Part shown: piece after piece, positions 10,301-19,835 of the stretch | Layout: every line of letters begins with the position of its first letter | Numbering within the stretch: the stretch's first letter is position 1 | Source of the DNA: Candidatus Zhuqueibacterota bacterium | Lineage (GTDB): Bacteria; Zhuqueibacterota; Zhuqueibacteria; Oceanimicrobiales; Oceanimicrobiaceae | Direction: 5' to 3' | DNA: 64,000 nt | NCBI GenBank assembly: GCA_029262035.1 | Contig: JAJDAE010000194.1 | Location: forward strand, 1-64,000 | Program-made: the position numbers and the translations under genes | Notes under the pieces: model-generated | What the model was told of the DNA's origin: nothing | Database searches by the model: none | Seen by the model: the letters and a program-made list of their open reading frames with translations, nothing else

Positions 10301-12512
10301 AACTTTTAGAAAAAAAACTTCAATTGCCAATATTCAAAATATTGTTGCAGAACGAGCTAAAGATACATCAGGAAATATTATGCTTTCGTGGTTTCATCCT
10401 GATACTGCAGATATTATTGAATTTCAAATTTATAACTGGGTTGAGGGTCAGGAAATACCAGAAGAGCCAATTGCAAGATTGTCTGCTGATAGTTTAACGT
10501 GGGTGCATGAGTTTGATGCGGGGTTGATTAATTATCAGTGTAATTACTACGGGGTAAAAGCGTTCGATTGCTTTGGACTGGAGTCTGAAATTACCAATGT
10601 TGTAGCAGCCTACCCCAATCGTCCTCCAACCTTTAAAAATTCTGATACTATAATTACAGACAAGGACATTACTATTTGCTGGGAACGTGTTAGTCCACGC
10701 GTTAAGAATGATGATGCCTATGAAGTTACGGTAGAAATTCATCAGGATTCACTTAGTCTGGTGCCGTTTGAGACATTAACTGTATTTAATCAGCAGTGCG
10801 CAACTTATTTTTCGCCTACTCCCAAGCATAATTATATTTTTAAAATTAAAGAAGTTGTGGTTAATGAGTTGGGTCAAGAATGTGCCCAAGTTTTTGAAAG
10901 TGCATTTTCTGAATACCTGACTGTGCCATACCAAAATCCTCCCAAAACAGTTGAGTTTAATGTGCAGGCTTTGCCGGTTCATCCGGATTCTTCAACAGGA
11001 AAAATTTTTGTTGAGTGGGGGGATTTTTCACAGAATGCAATTAATACCTTTTTAGTGAGGTGGCATGAAAAAAGCATGAACGGGTTAGTTGATTCTATTC
11101 ATGTTACAAATGCTGATACCTTTTTAATAACAGGCAGGGATATTGATTATTCACATGAAATCGATGTATTTTCTATAGACTCATTGTTACAAAGATCGAT
11201 TGTTGGAACGACCAAGATTGTTGACTTTAACCCGAAATGGTTGTTTACCCCTCAAATTAAACAATATAACCCTAAATGCTTTAAGGACAGTGTTCGTATC
11301 GAATGGAATTGGGTTCTTGAGAATAAAATTCCTTCGCAAAATAGCTTTGGTGCAGATAGTGTACAAATTGAAATTAGTATTGATTCAAATTTCGTATTCA
11401 AAAAAACAACTGTTAATTTGGGTAAAGAGAAGTCTTTTACATTTATTGGAGAACAGCATTACCCATTTGTAACTAACCAAAACAACTTGCTCTATAGCAG
11501 AGTTCGCGCCAAGGATAGGTGGGGGCACTTCTCCCCATGGTCGACTGAATACACTGACTTTATTATTCAACCTGCATCGTTCGACTTTACTCCGCCCGAA
11601 CTTGTTGAATGCACAATTGATTCTATAAAAGCACCGATTTTCGGAACCGAGGGAGTGGTTAATATTTACTTGAGCTGGAATGATGTAACAGACAACTGTA
11701 GTGGCACCTGGTACTATGAGATTTTCAGAAATGATTCTCTTGTTAGTACAGACACTAGCCGTACTTTCAATCATCAATATATTGAAAGAAACCTCAGTAC
11801 TCTGGAACCAATTACCGAGTATAGTTGGAGCGTAAATGCCGTTGATAGTGCTGGAAACAGACAGGAGGTTGCACCAAAATGTAAACTATCTTTTTTACTA
11901 ACGGCACCGGATTCCGGATGGTGCATAAATGATACAACCCTTTTCTGGTCAGAAATTACTCATAATATTCCTGACATAGAAATCTCCTATTTTGTAGAAG
12001 GCGCCCGTTTTAGTTCCTTATTCGGCAATGAGATTGCAAACATACAGGCAGGGCCTTTAAGCGAGTCCAAGTTTAACTTTGATGTTCCCTGGGAAGGAAT
12101 ATATTGGCGCATAAAAGCAGTTGCTAATAATGTAGAGAGTGCTTGGTCAGAAACATTTTTTTGCGGCGATTTTTCACTTTCAGATGTCACTTCTGTAAGT
12201 GAGGCAGGTCAAAAACTTCCTGAGAATTTTTCGTTGTTTCAAAACTACCCGAATCCCTTTAATCCAACCACTACGATTTCTTTTACAATACCAAAGCTTG
12301 ATAAACATCAGGAAGTAGTACGTCTTGAGATTTTTAATATTTCCGGGCAGAAGGTATCCACGATATTGAATGAAGAAAAACTGCCTGGCTTACATCGTGT
12401 ACAATGGCATGGGGTCGATGATTATGGAAATGCCGTTGGATCTGGTGTTTATGTCTACAGCATCATAATGGGTGATTTTAAAACTTCAAGGAAAATGATA
12501 TTTTTAAAGTGA
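7329..12512 (+). CDS. Giant secreted protein: lamin-tail-like domain, multiple FnIII-like modules, T9SS type A sorting domain
   Basis: Signal peptide; LTD-like ILISEVFVRSSNQNDSWQWVELYNRSNQVVDLSSYSI; C-terminus FSLFQNYPNPFNPTTTISFTIPK...GVYVYSIIMGDFKTSRKMIFLK. Confidence 0.9.
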   Translation: MIGRVLSKVMLLMFLCSSAVLSQNPSPEGNILISEVFVRSSNQNDSWQWVELYNRSNQVVDLSSYSIGSAGNAGVDQNYIQTLIQLSGSIEPHSFFVVGGLNSDATNGNPKFDLGNNFNPDFADGHNSADGVALYKTRAKDVQPQTIPVDVVIYGNNSNNNRLIDNNGDVGVVDIKRPDFDSSLERVSAEPNFWRVQTSPSPNSIISLENFKMHSSAPPLLRLAAEDSLLIIIRADVLDSFGEINFRLENNPGILTELSNQTSVCKKLPCTSSYLLMLAPQINDAGQYSFSLIAEYSRAFGSASRTVNFNLVVVPKILDEPVYSPNLINEIKWVPLNAFNQELIFFPEQNLRTKENVITSTFVGDGTSIVTETIENLTEGIRYGYYIKALVEKKDEFVELFSDTVFSTQDNSPPKPVLVDTSNFKNDGTISIGWDKNSLDQISYIEEFIVNRKAVGDAEFMVVGNIYPKIVKELSPEYLLPESRNVGEPYFLDKPNKLESIPYFKEGSVWLRTNSKDRWNKSEKFISFLVSEPTRVYIGYDKGMVRVPDWLASFEKSDGTISLSNIQRPFEIYYKDFQRGEVVLGGNFAKGADFEEIAPEMYLAILETLTLGSSPVFQNMHTFTDQINTDFSGEQFIYRVDAVDVVGNLAVGIDSKPITLDATPPCIPVITKWFDFKDPDSGINFKKGDFNTICTVFPECGDIATADSVKYEAVRDSLKFFDLEESVSLPGRTFRSEWFPKDSLCHTFLLQPNSEDPNFVNGHKYFYRVRAKDRFNNLSGWSEIKSSIQDVFPPSDISNLTARVITTEKKCVELRWQNAQDPVSGIKSYLVYRSLDGVNYTKIDSISGGITTHCDDLTVLTGSNRVVYYKIGSVDFVNNSRTDKDTDWVASVPIFISPRIYAKPSQLTSCLGDLQGTKVDTLRIQWGHFDEPGVVGFQIEINGPEGSLIKNISNSDAVSFNCPLELGDGVYKVKLLANYINVVEALYSNTITFRKKTSIANIQNIVAERAKDTSGNIMLSWFHPDTADIIEFQIYNWVEGQEIPEEPIARLSADSLTWVHEFDAGLINYQCNYYGVKAFDCFGLESEITNVVAAYPNRPPTFKNSDTIITDKDITICWERVSPRVKNDDAYEVTVEIHQDSLSLVPFETLTVFNQQCATYFSPTPKHNYIFKIKEVVVNELGQECAQVFESAFSEYLTVPYQNPPKTVEFNVQALPVHPDSSTGKIFVEWGDFSQNAINTFLVRWHEKSMNGLVDSIHVTNADTFLITGRDIDYSHEIDVFSIDSLLQRSIVGTTKIVDFNPKWLFTPQIKQYNPKCFKDSVRIEWNWVLENKIPSQNSFGADSVQIEISIDSNFVFKKTTVNLGKEKSFTFIGEQHYPFVTNQNNLLYSRVRAKDRWGHFSPWSTEYTDFIIQPASFDFTPPELVECTIDSIKAPIFGTEGVVNIYLSWNDVTDNCSGTWYYEIFRNDSLVSTDTSRTFNHQYIERNLSTLEPITEYSWSVNAVDSAGNRQEVAPKCKLSFLLTAPDSGWCINDTTLFWSEITHNIPDIEISYFVEGARFSSLFGNEIANIQAGPLSESKFNFDVPWEGIYWRIKAVANNVESAWSETFFCGDFSLSDVTSVSEAGQKLPENFSLFQNYPNPFNPTTTISFTIPKLDKHQEVVRLEIFNISGQKVSTILNEEKLPGLHRVQWHGVDDYGNAVGSGVYVYSIIMGDFKTSRKMIFLK

Positions 12513-12539
12513 TTTAGTGTACTCAAGGAAGGGTCAATT

Positions 12540-15473
12540 TTGCAATATAGATTTTTATTTATTCTATTTATGAATTTGGTATTTACTCATCATGGTTTTA
12601 CACAATCCATTAAGAGGGGTGACTTTTCTTTGAAAAGGCTCTTGAGTTTATCTGCCCAGGATAGCTGTAATGAAGTACTTCCGGCTCCAGAGGTTATTAA
12701 TAAACCAAGATATATTGCCGGAAATAGAAATACTATCTGCTTCAACCTACCGGATAGAACTTTGATTCCTTTTGCAAATAATGAAATATTGAATCCATTT
12801 GTAGTGACTGTAATACGAAATCTTTCTACTGGAGAGTTATTTCAGTTCCCCCGTTCAGTTAACCTTGAAAACGATTCATTAATTGTAGAAAGTGTGGAAT
12901 CTCTCCAGGAAAATACTGATCATGCATATAGCACTGCGTTATTTGTCCCTGTCTGCAAAGTTGACTGTGATGAGGTGGTTGATAATAGCCAACTTGAATT
13001 ATATTGCAGCTCATATCAGGACACAGTTTTTTCCTATCAGGATAGTGAAGTGCCGGATGTGAAAAATATTAATATACCCCAATTGTCTGAAAGTGTTTTG
13101 CCTGGTTGGATAAATTTAAACTCTATTAATGTCGAAGGAGATCTATTTGACATAGCCGGAGTTTGGAAGGCAAATTTATATGTAAGAACTTGTGGTCAGG
13201 GAGAATGGACTCCTGCAACCGATTCAACCTATTCGAGAACCTTGAGTGATTCCGGATTTGTTTTTGGGACTGAAAGTCAATTCTCTTTTTATGAAAATTT
13301 GGATGATGGGTGCTACGAATTTTTGGTAGAAGGGGTGGATGCGACACATACTCCGGAAAGTTGTGCACCAAATTTTATTCTGCATGGCAATGAAAGGATT
13401 CCGAAAACCACTACCCAACCTCATATTATGGTAAACGTGGATACGCAACCGCCAGACAGTGTTGAATTATCATGTTCCCAAATCCTTAACTCAATTGAGC
13501 TGAAATGGACACTTTCAAATGATATTGGTATTGGATTAGCCGGATACAGAGTTTTACGCGATGGGGAAGTAATTGACACATTAGAAGCTAATGAATCACA
13601 ATTTATTGACATATTTACATCAAGCACCCCTACTACAAACTTCAGTTACCAAATTCAACCTTTTGATTCCCTTGAAAACATTCAAACCCTAGGAGGCGTT
13701 CGTACTTGTCCTTTTATAAGGTTCGACGCGATTCAACTGGTAGCTGAACCAGAATTTACGGCAGGCGATACCAATGAGGTTTGCTGGAGAGGTTCTAATG
13801 AAATTACTAATTATGAAGTGTTCCTGGCGATAAATTCCGACTATGACAATGCTGTTTCACAAAATGTAACTGACACTTGTTTTGTTTTTAGGAATCTGCA
13901 AGACGGAGAAACCTATTCATATTGGGTGAAAGCTGTGGATATGCAATCGAGGATAATTTTATCAGACACAGTTTTTTCTATACAAGATGCATCATTTCCG
14001 GAAATTGTAAGTTTTGATGTTCAGGATTTAATTTCATTAAACGGCCGAAGTTGGACACCAAGTCAAGAACTAAAACTTACTATCTCCTCAAAAGATCTTA
14101 CACCTGGAATCCTGGATAGTCTTGAAATTATTGAAAATGGTCAACCTCGTTTTTTTGAAAAACTTCCTGGCACCGAACTACTAAATACAGAAATAAATTA
14201 TGTGATTGAAACTCAAAGTTGCTCAAAGATTACTCTTTTAGCCAAAATATATGATGCTGCGGGGAATACCAGTCTGTCGGATACAATAAGTTTTTTTTTA
14301 GATGACTCAAGCCCTACTCAGGTTACGAATTTATCGTGTACCCAAATAAATGAAAAAAATGGTGTTATGTTACTTTGGGCGGTACCGGACAACATTGACG
14401 ACTGCAGCGGATTCGCAGGACTTAAAATAATTCGGGATGGTCAGGAGGTAAATGAAGTTTCACCTGATGTTCGGCACTATGAGGATATTTTAGCGGATGA
14501 TACGCCAAGTGGTAATTTTACATATCAATTTCAACCTTTCGACTCATTGGGAAATCTCCAAACTCAAGAAGGCTTTTTAACGTGCGAATATGTTGCTGCT
14601 TCCAGCATCACAATTCAGCCATTACCAAAGTTTACGCAAGGCCTGGATACTGAAATATGTTGGTCAACAGGAGGTTCCTTAAATTTTTTAAATGTGTTTA
14701 TTGACGCGAACTGTGATTCTGTTGCTGATGACTCTGTTTTTATTCAACAGCCATCCCGGGAGAGTTGTTATTCTTTTACTGGTCTTGAAGATGGGCAAAA
14801 GTATTGTTTTTGGGTAACCGGGGTTGACGGCCAGCAAAGGCGAGTACAATCATCAATTGTAAGTACAATTCAGGATAATACTTCACCAATTATCGAAAAA
14901 TTTAATTTTCCTGGCGGAGAAACAGTAAACGGTCGTGTTTGGACATATTCCCGGGAAATTGAGCTGAGCATTGTGGCAAGGGATTTTAACAATGGACAAA
15001 TTTGGGACTATATAATAGAAGAAGGACAGGTAATTACCCAACAAAATTCATTTCCTGACTCACTCACAGCTCAGAATGAAATAATTACCTATGATATAAA
15101 ATCGGCAATAAATAATTCAACACAAATAACCTTGAAACTCAAAGTCCTTGATGGTGCAGGGAATGAAAGCGACTATGCAGACTTAGTTTTGTCTTTGCAG
15201 GAAAGTCCACCAAAAATGTTTGCATTTCCAAATCCCTTTAACCCACACCAGGAGAATCTTACAATTCGGATGAATGAAACAACCGAGACGGAATTAAATA
15301 TATACGACTTCTTTGGGAATTTGGTCAGAACCCTTACAGAAAAATCAAATACCCACGATTTTACCTGGAATGGCCGTAACGGAGATAACTCTATAGTTGC
15401 AAATGGGGGCTATATTTGTGTTGGGACTAACACAAAAGCCCGGTTCAAAATTGGAGTTGTAAAGCAGAACTAA
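12540..15473 (+). CDS. Secreted FnIII-like repeat protein with FlgD-Ig/T9SS-like C-terminus (TTG start)
   Basis: TTG start after AAGGAAGGG; repeated FnIII-like units; C-term FPNPFNPHQENLTIRMNETTETELNIYDFFGNLVRTL. Confidence 0.82.
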   Translation: MQYRFLFILFMNLVFTHHGFTQSIKRGDFSLKRLLSLSAQDSCNEVLPAPEVINKPRYIAGNRNTICFNLPDRTLIPFANNEILNPFVVTVIRNLSTGELFQFPRSVNLENDSLIVESVESLQENTDHAYSTALFVPVCKVDCDEVVDNSQLELYCSSYQDTVFSYQDSEVPDVKNINIPQLSESVLPGWINLNSINVEGDLFDIAGVWKANLYVRTCGQGEWTPATDSTYSRTLSDSGFVFGTESQFSFYENLDDGCYEFLVEGVDATHTPESCAPNFILHGNERIPKTTTQPHIMVNVDTQPPDSVELSCSQILNSIELKWTLSNDIGIGLAGYRVLRDGEVIDTLEANESQFIDIFTSSTPTTNFSYQIQPFDSLENIQTLGGVRTCPFIRFDAIQLVAEPEFTAGDTNEVCWRGSNEITNYEVFLAINSDYDNAVSQNVTDTCFVFRNLQDGETYSYWVKAVDMQSRIILSDTVFSIQDASFPEIVSFDVQDLISLNGRSWTPSQELKLTISSKDLTPGILDSLEIIENGQPRFFEKLPGTELLNTEINYVIETQSCSKITLLAKIYDAAGNTSLSDTISFFLDDSSPTQVTNLSCTQINEKNGVMLLWAVPDNIDDCSGFAGLKIIRDGQEVNEVSPDVRHYEDILADDTPSGNFTYQFQPFDSLGNLQTQEGFLTCEYVAASSITIQPLPKFTQGLDTEICWSTGGSLNFLNVFIDANCDSVADDSVFIQQPSRESCYSFTGLEDGQKYCFWVTGVDGQQRRVQSSIVSTIQDNTSPIIEKFNFPGGETVNGRVWTYSREIELSIVARDFNNGQIWDYIIEEGQVITQQNSFPDSLTAQNEIITYDIKSAINNSTQITLKLKVLDGAGNESDYADLVLSLQESPPKMFAFPNPFNPHQENLTIRMNETTETELNIYDFFGNLVRTLTEKSNTHDFTWNGRNGDNSIVANGGYICVGTNTKARFKIGVVKQN

Positions 15474-15495
15474 TACTGCTTTGAGTTTGAATTAA

Positions 15496-17592
15496 ATGAT
15501 GAAACGCACTTTACTATTTTCTGTAATAATTTCAACATTGCTAATTTCAAATGCTTTTCCACAGGGTAGCGCAGGACAAGCAGGAGAGTTTTTACGCTGG
15601 GGGGTAGGTGCGAAAGCGCTGGGCATGGGCAGGGCGTTTACGTCAATTGCAGATGATGGCAGTGCTTTATATTGGAACCCGGCCGGATTAACAAATCTTG
15701 ATAAGAATGGCTCCACCGTCATGTTTATGCATTTGCCATTACAGGAAAATGCTTCGTTCAACTATTTAAGCGGTGCGATTCCCTTGAGGTTGTTTTTTAT
15801 CAAGAATACCGATCCAAATTGGTTTATAAAGGCAGCCAGAGATTTAAAATTGGGAGTCGGAGTAGTATGGCATTCCTTAGGGGAGTTCAAACGGTATGAT
15901 TCAGATGCAAATAGAGTTGATGGCAGTGGCAATAATATAAGTGAAAGTGCATTACTGTTATCAGCATCTTATCCATTAAATTCTTTTATAAAAAAAAACC
16001 TTCGTGGAACCCACTCTTCTTTTCTGAATGCTTTCAAGGGACACCTGGAGTTGGGTTATACAACTAAATTGGTTTCCCAGGATCTCTTCGGAGAAAATGG
16101 AAATACTGCGAGCATGGATTTGGGATTTAAATATACCCATTACAGCAACAATTTTAATGTTGGCTTGATGTTCAGAGATTTTAATCAGGCGAACTTTAAA
16201 TTTAAAAATGGCTTGCCAGGCGATGAAATTGCTTCAACCGGAGTAGTGGGTTTTTCGATGAATCCTCCACTTGCATTTTTGCGAGGCCTACTAATGTCCT
16301 TTGATTATGGTTTCATAAATCCAGGCAAACGAGATAGCCAGGTTATGTATGGATTAGAATATGATTTTTCTACTCTAAATGCAAAGTGGCCGGTTAAAAT
16401 CCGTGTTGGTTCCAATTCGGGTCGGGAATCATTAACAATTGGAATTAGTATCAGCGCTGAACAGTTATTGGGAAATGATTGGCTGCCTTCGGGGGATTGG
16501 ACATATGCAAATGACAAAAGCAAATTTGATGCAATTGGTCAAAGGTTCTCTTTTTCAATGGATCGTAATCCGTTTACGGCAAAGTATTGGTACCTAAACG
16601 CAATGTCCGAATTATCTGAATTTGGATGCTTGAGTTTGACTGAAATAAACAGAAATGAGACAGTATTGCGCTATTTGAATTTTTCTCTTAATTCAAAAAA
16701 CCCCGGGAATCGTGCATATCGATACGAAGCAGCTCTTCGTATTTCTGACCTTCAATTTTTGGAAACAATTCAAAAACTACAGAAACAGAGTGAAAAAGGT
16801 ATTCCTTCACCCAATATGACAAAAAAGTTTGAAAAGATAAAATCAAGTTACGATGGATATTCGCACAAGTATAAACTTGCAGACACCGGGAAAGGTGACT
16901 TCGATGAAGCGACTTATGCACGGTCGTTCCTTTTGTATCTACAGTCCCTGATTCTGACAGGTGAAAATAAATTGGCAATTGACTCCTACGAAAGTAGTGG
17001 CACACTTTGGGCAAAAAGATTTAATATTGCTGAATACGCGCAAGCTAACGATACGGAAAAATACGACAATTTGAATTACCTTTATGCCTATGCTTTATTT
17101 TCTGAAAACAGGGGCAGAGAGGCGGTAGATGTTATAGATTCGAAACTAAATCAAAACAATCTTTCACTTTTTTTACAGGGGCATGTTCTTTTCTTGGAAG
17201 GTTCATATAAATTGGCCTATACAATTCTGGAAAATATTGACTTAAATAATTCTCAGATGCCGGAAAATATATATTTACCAATAACCAACGATTGTAGTTT
17301 TGGCGATGAAGTTCTATTTCTCAAAGCTGCCTGTCTTTTTTATTTGAAGAGTGATATTAAGTCTTACGATTTCATTAATGAGTTTGCAAAAATTCCCAGA
17401 TTTTTCCCAAGGTCTGATCTGGCCAAATTTTTGACCGATGGGCAGACTGCTGTGAAAGATATGCTTACCTATCGGGAGGCAAACGACCAGCAAGGCCTAA
17501 CTGTTTTGGTTAGAAAATTAATTCAAGCTTATATCAAAACCTTTTCGAATGGCACACTAATTCACAAAGTATATACTTATCATTTTAATTAA
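15496..17592 (+). CDS. PorV/PorQ-like outer membrane protein (UPF0164-like) with TPR-like C-terminal half
   Basis: GSAGQAGEFLRWGVGAKALGMGRAFTSIADDGSALYWNPAGLTNL motif; helical repeats in second half. Confidence 0.8.
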   Translation: MMKRTLLFSVIISTLLISNAFPQGSAGQAGEFLRWGVGAKALGMGRAFTSIADDGSALYWNPAGLTNLDKNGSTVMFMHLPLQENASFNYLSGAIPLRLFFIKNTDPNWFIKAARDLKLGVGVVWHSLGEFKRYDSDANRVDGSGNNISESALLLSASYPLNSFIKKNLRGTHSSFLNAFKGHLELGYTTKLVSQDLFGENGNTASMDLGFKYTHYSNNFNVGLMFRDFNQANFKFKNGLPGDEIASTGVVGFSMNPPLAFLRGLLMSFDYGFINPGKRDSQVMYGLEYDFSTLNAKWPVKIRVGSNSGRESLTIGISISAEQLLGNDWLPSGDWTYANDKSKFDAIGQRFSFSMDRNPFTAKYWYLNAMSELSEFGCLSLTEINRNETVLRYLNFSLNSKNPGNRAYRYEAALRISDLQFLETIQKLQKQSEKGIPSPNMTKKFEKIKSSYDGYSHKYKLADTGKGDFDEATYARSFLLYLQSLILTGENKLAIDSYESSGTLWAKRFNIAEYAQANDTEKYDNLNYLYAYALFSENRGREAVDVIDSKLNQNNLSLFLQGHVLFLEGSYKLAYTILENIDLNNSQMPENIYLPITNDCSFGDEVLFLKAACLFYLKSDIKSYDFINEFAKIPRFFPRSDLAKFLTDGQTAVKDMLTYREANDQQGLTVLVRKLIQAYIKTFSNGTLIHKVYTYHFN

Positions 17593-17625
17593 AAGAGTGC
17601 TGAAGTAACCATAAGGGAACTAATC

Positions 17626-19248
17626 ATGAAGTCAATACGGGGTGTTTTATTTTTAGCTGTTTGTGGGCTGTTAACCTGCAATGTCTTTGCGCAAACTAAA
17701 TTTGACTTAAGTATTTCTGATATTTCTTATAAGAAAGTTCACGAAAATTGGCTCAAAATCCCAAAGTCTGCAGATTTACGTGTGATGTGGGAAATAAAGG
17801 GAAAAGAAATTTCAGGGCTAACACCTACAGAGAATACTCAAATTAAAAAACATGAATCTTTTACATACCAAGTATATGTCTATGAGAATGGAGATCAAAG
17901 GCAGCCATTGATTCGTGAGGTAGATGATGGTAAGTATCTGGATTTATTTAAAGTGAAAATGAGTAAGCAATTATCTTTCAAAGTTAAAGCATTTAACGCT
18001 CAGGCAATGTTGGTTGCAGAATCAGAAGTCGCCTCAATAGTTGTCGGCATTGGTGATGACGGTAGTGATGGTGAACATAATGGCTTACTCTATTTTCTGC
18101 ATCCTGGTAGAGCCCAGTTAGCCATGGTGGGCAAGGCTGATATCTATGATCGCTCAACTCTTCTCGGAAAGACGGCTTTTATGTTTCTGTCCATAACTGC
18201 AATGATAAGCTTTTTGGTGCTCATTTTTTACTCATCCAGAACCTTGTATCTTGGAAACATTTTTCCTTACAAGAAAACCAAGCGTGAATTAATTTGGTCA
18301 ACCTTGCTGAGTTGTGATATTTCGTACGCCAATCGTTTAACACATAAATTTAAGTTCATACTAAATGCCTGGGAAACCATCGCAACGAATAGCAGAACTA
18401 TCGTGGAAAAAGCGGTTAACAATATTCCCGAAACTTTGAGTTCAACTGAGAAACTGGCTTCAGTAGATGTTGCATGTATGGAATACTGGACGAATGATGG
18501 AGACAAGGCAATAGGCACAATTGAAGATATTATCGCTTACCCTGATTATAAGCATGTTCAGGTAAACGGTAAGATAAAAAATGCAGATGATCTGCTAAGT
18601 GAGTTGGTTATTAAAATTGAAGATAACTTCCATGAAATTGTTGGGGAAAGTAATAATGGCCAAGCCCAAAATGGAAACGGTGTAATGCATGATATGAAAA
18701 ACCTTATCGCTGAAATATATGAGCCTGTAGAAGCAAAGAATAAGTTCTTTTCAAAAGTAAATAATTGGGTTTTACGAAAAGGCGTATTTTCTTTGAAGGA
18801 GGGACTTCGGCCGTTCCCAACCAGCAGAATTATTCAAGCCGGGCTCGAAATCCACAGAATGGGTGGTCACCGTTGGTTAAAGCCAACTGAAGGCGTTAAA
18901 CGCGCATTTGAAGATCGAGCCTCTAATGAAATTGAGGTTCTGAAAAGAAAATCTAAAATTGAATGGTTCTGGAACTATGGTGCGCTCGCTCCGCTTGTTG
19001 GACTTTTTGGTACGGTCACAGGTATCACTTATGCCTTCCAACAGCTATCCAATACAGGTGCTAACCCGGATTTCTCAAATACAATTCAGCTTTTGAGTAA
19101 TGGTATTTTCGAAGCTCTTTGGACGACCATATTTGGCCTTGCAAATGGAATTTGTTTTATAGTGATTTACCACTATTACAAGCATAAGTTAGATTGGATT
19201 TATTCGAAATGGGAAGAAATTTACGTAACGATTACTGAAAAACTGTAA
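17626..19248 (+). CDS. MotA/TolQ/ExbB-family proton channel protein with extra N-terminal signal peptide and extracytoplasmic domain
   Basis: C-terminal GALAPLVGLFGTVTGITYAFQQLS...NGIFEALWTTIFGLANGICFIVIYHYYKH; N-terminal signal peptide and a TM near residue 190. Confidence 0.88.
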   Translation: MKSIRGVLFLAVCGLLTCNVFAQTKFDLSISDISYKKVHENWLKIPKSADLRVMWEIKGKEISGLTPTENTQIKKHESFTYQVYVYENGDQRQPLIREVDDGKYLDLFKVKMSKQLSFKVKAFNAQAMLVAESEVASIVVGIGDDGSDGEHNGLLYFLHPGRAQLAMVGKADIYDRSTLLGKTAFMFLSITAMISFLVLIFYSSRTLYLGNIFPYKKTKRELIWSTLLSCDISYANRLTHKFKFILNAWETIATNSRTIVEKAVNNIPETLSSTEKLASVDVACMEYWTNDGDKAIGTIEDIIAYPDYKHVQVNGKIKNADDLLSELVIKIEDNFHEIVGESNNGQAQNGNGVMHDMKNLIAEIYEPVEAKNKFFSKVNNWVLRKGVFSLKEGLRPFPTSRIIQAGLEIHRMGGHRWLKPTEGVKRAFEDRASNEIEVLKRKSKIEWFWNYGALAPLVGLFGTVTGITYAFQQLSNTGANPDFSNTIQLLSNGIFEALWTTIFGLANGICFIVIYHYYKHKLDWIYSKWEEIYVTITEKL

Positions 19249-19249
19249 G

Positions 19250-19831
19250 ATGGCATTTAAAAGAGAAGATAGTCCCAGGGAATTAGAACTTACAAGTTTA
19301 ATCGATGTTGTTTTCTTATTATTGATTTTCTTTCTTGTTTCTTTCGCATTTTCTATAGCCGGCGATGCCTCTCAGTCCACGGCGGCAACCGAAATACCAC
19401 TCCCTAAAAGTAGCATGACCCAGTTGTCATTAAAGGGAGATAAGCTGGCGAACCTAATGATTCAGATAATGCCGGATACGACAGGTTCCAGAATTGCATA
19501 TATTCTCTGGCCATCTTACCAGGAGGAAGTTGAAATGACTGAAGATATCGCTTTCCAAAAATCATTGAACGATTCAACTTTTTGTTCATTCCCTGTCAAT
19601 TTTTTGTCATTATCAAATGAAGATTTTTCTACTAGTAAAGCATGCAGTTTAATTGCAATTTCAATCAAGCAGTTTGTTGAAAAGGAAAAAGTATTTAAAC
19701 AAAATGGAAGACCTGTTGTCGAAGTGAGGGCAGAAAAAAATACTGAGTTTAAGATAATGAATTTTATTCTTGAACAATGCGGTTTATATGAGGACAGAAT
19801 CCCTCAAGTTATTTTTCGAACTGCGAGCTAA
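19250..19831 (+). CDS. ExbD/TolR family protein (first copy)
   Basis: N-terminal ELTSLIDVVFLLLIFFLVSFAFS. Confidence 0.9.
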   Translation: MAFKREDSPRELELTSLIDVVFLLLIFFLVSFAFSIAGDASQSTAATEIPLPKSSMTQLSLKGDKLANLMIQIMPDTTGSRIAYILWPSYQEEVEMTEDIAFQKSLNDSTFCSFPVNFLSLSNEDFSTSKACSLIAISIKQFVEKEKVFKQNGRPVVEVRAEKNTEFKIMNFILEQCGLYEDRIPQVIFRTAS

Positions 19832-19835
19832 AAAT

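Noticed and set aside
9239-11777. Minus-strand ORFs of 80-130 aa inside the giant FnIII gene
   Set aside because: Antisense to a clear coding gene; no domain or signal.
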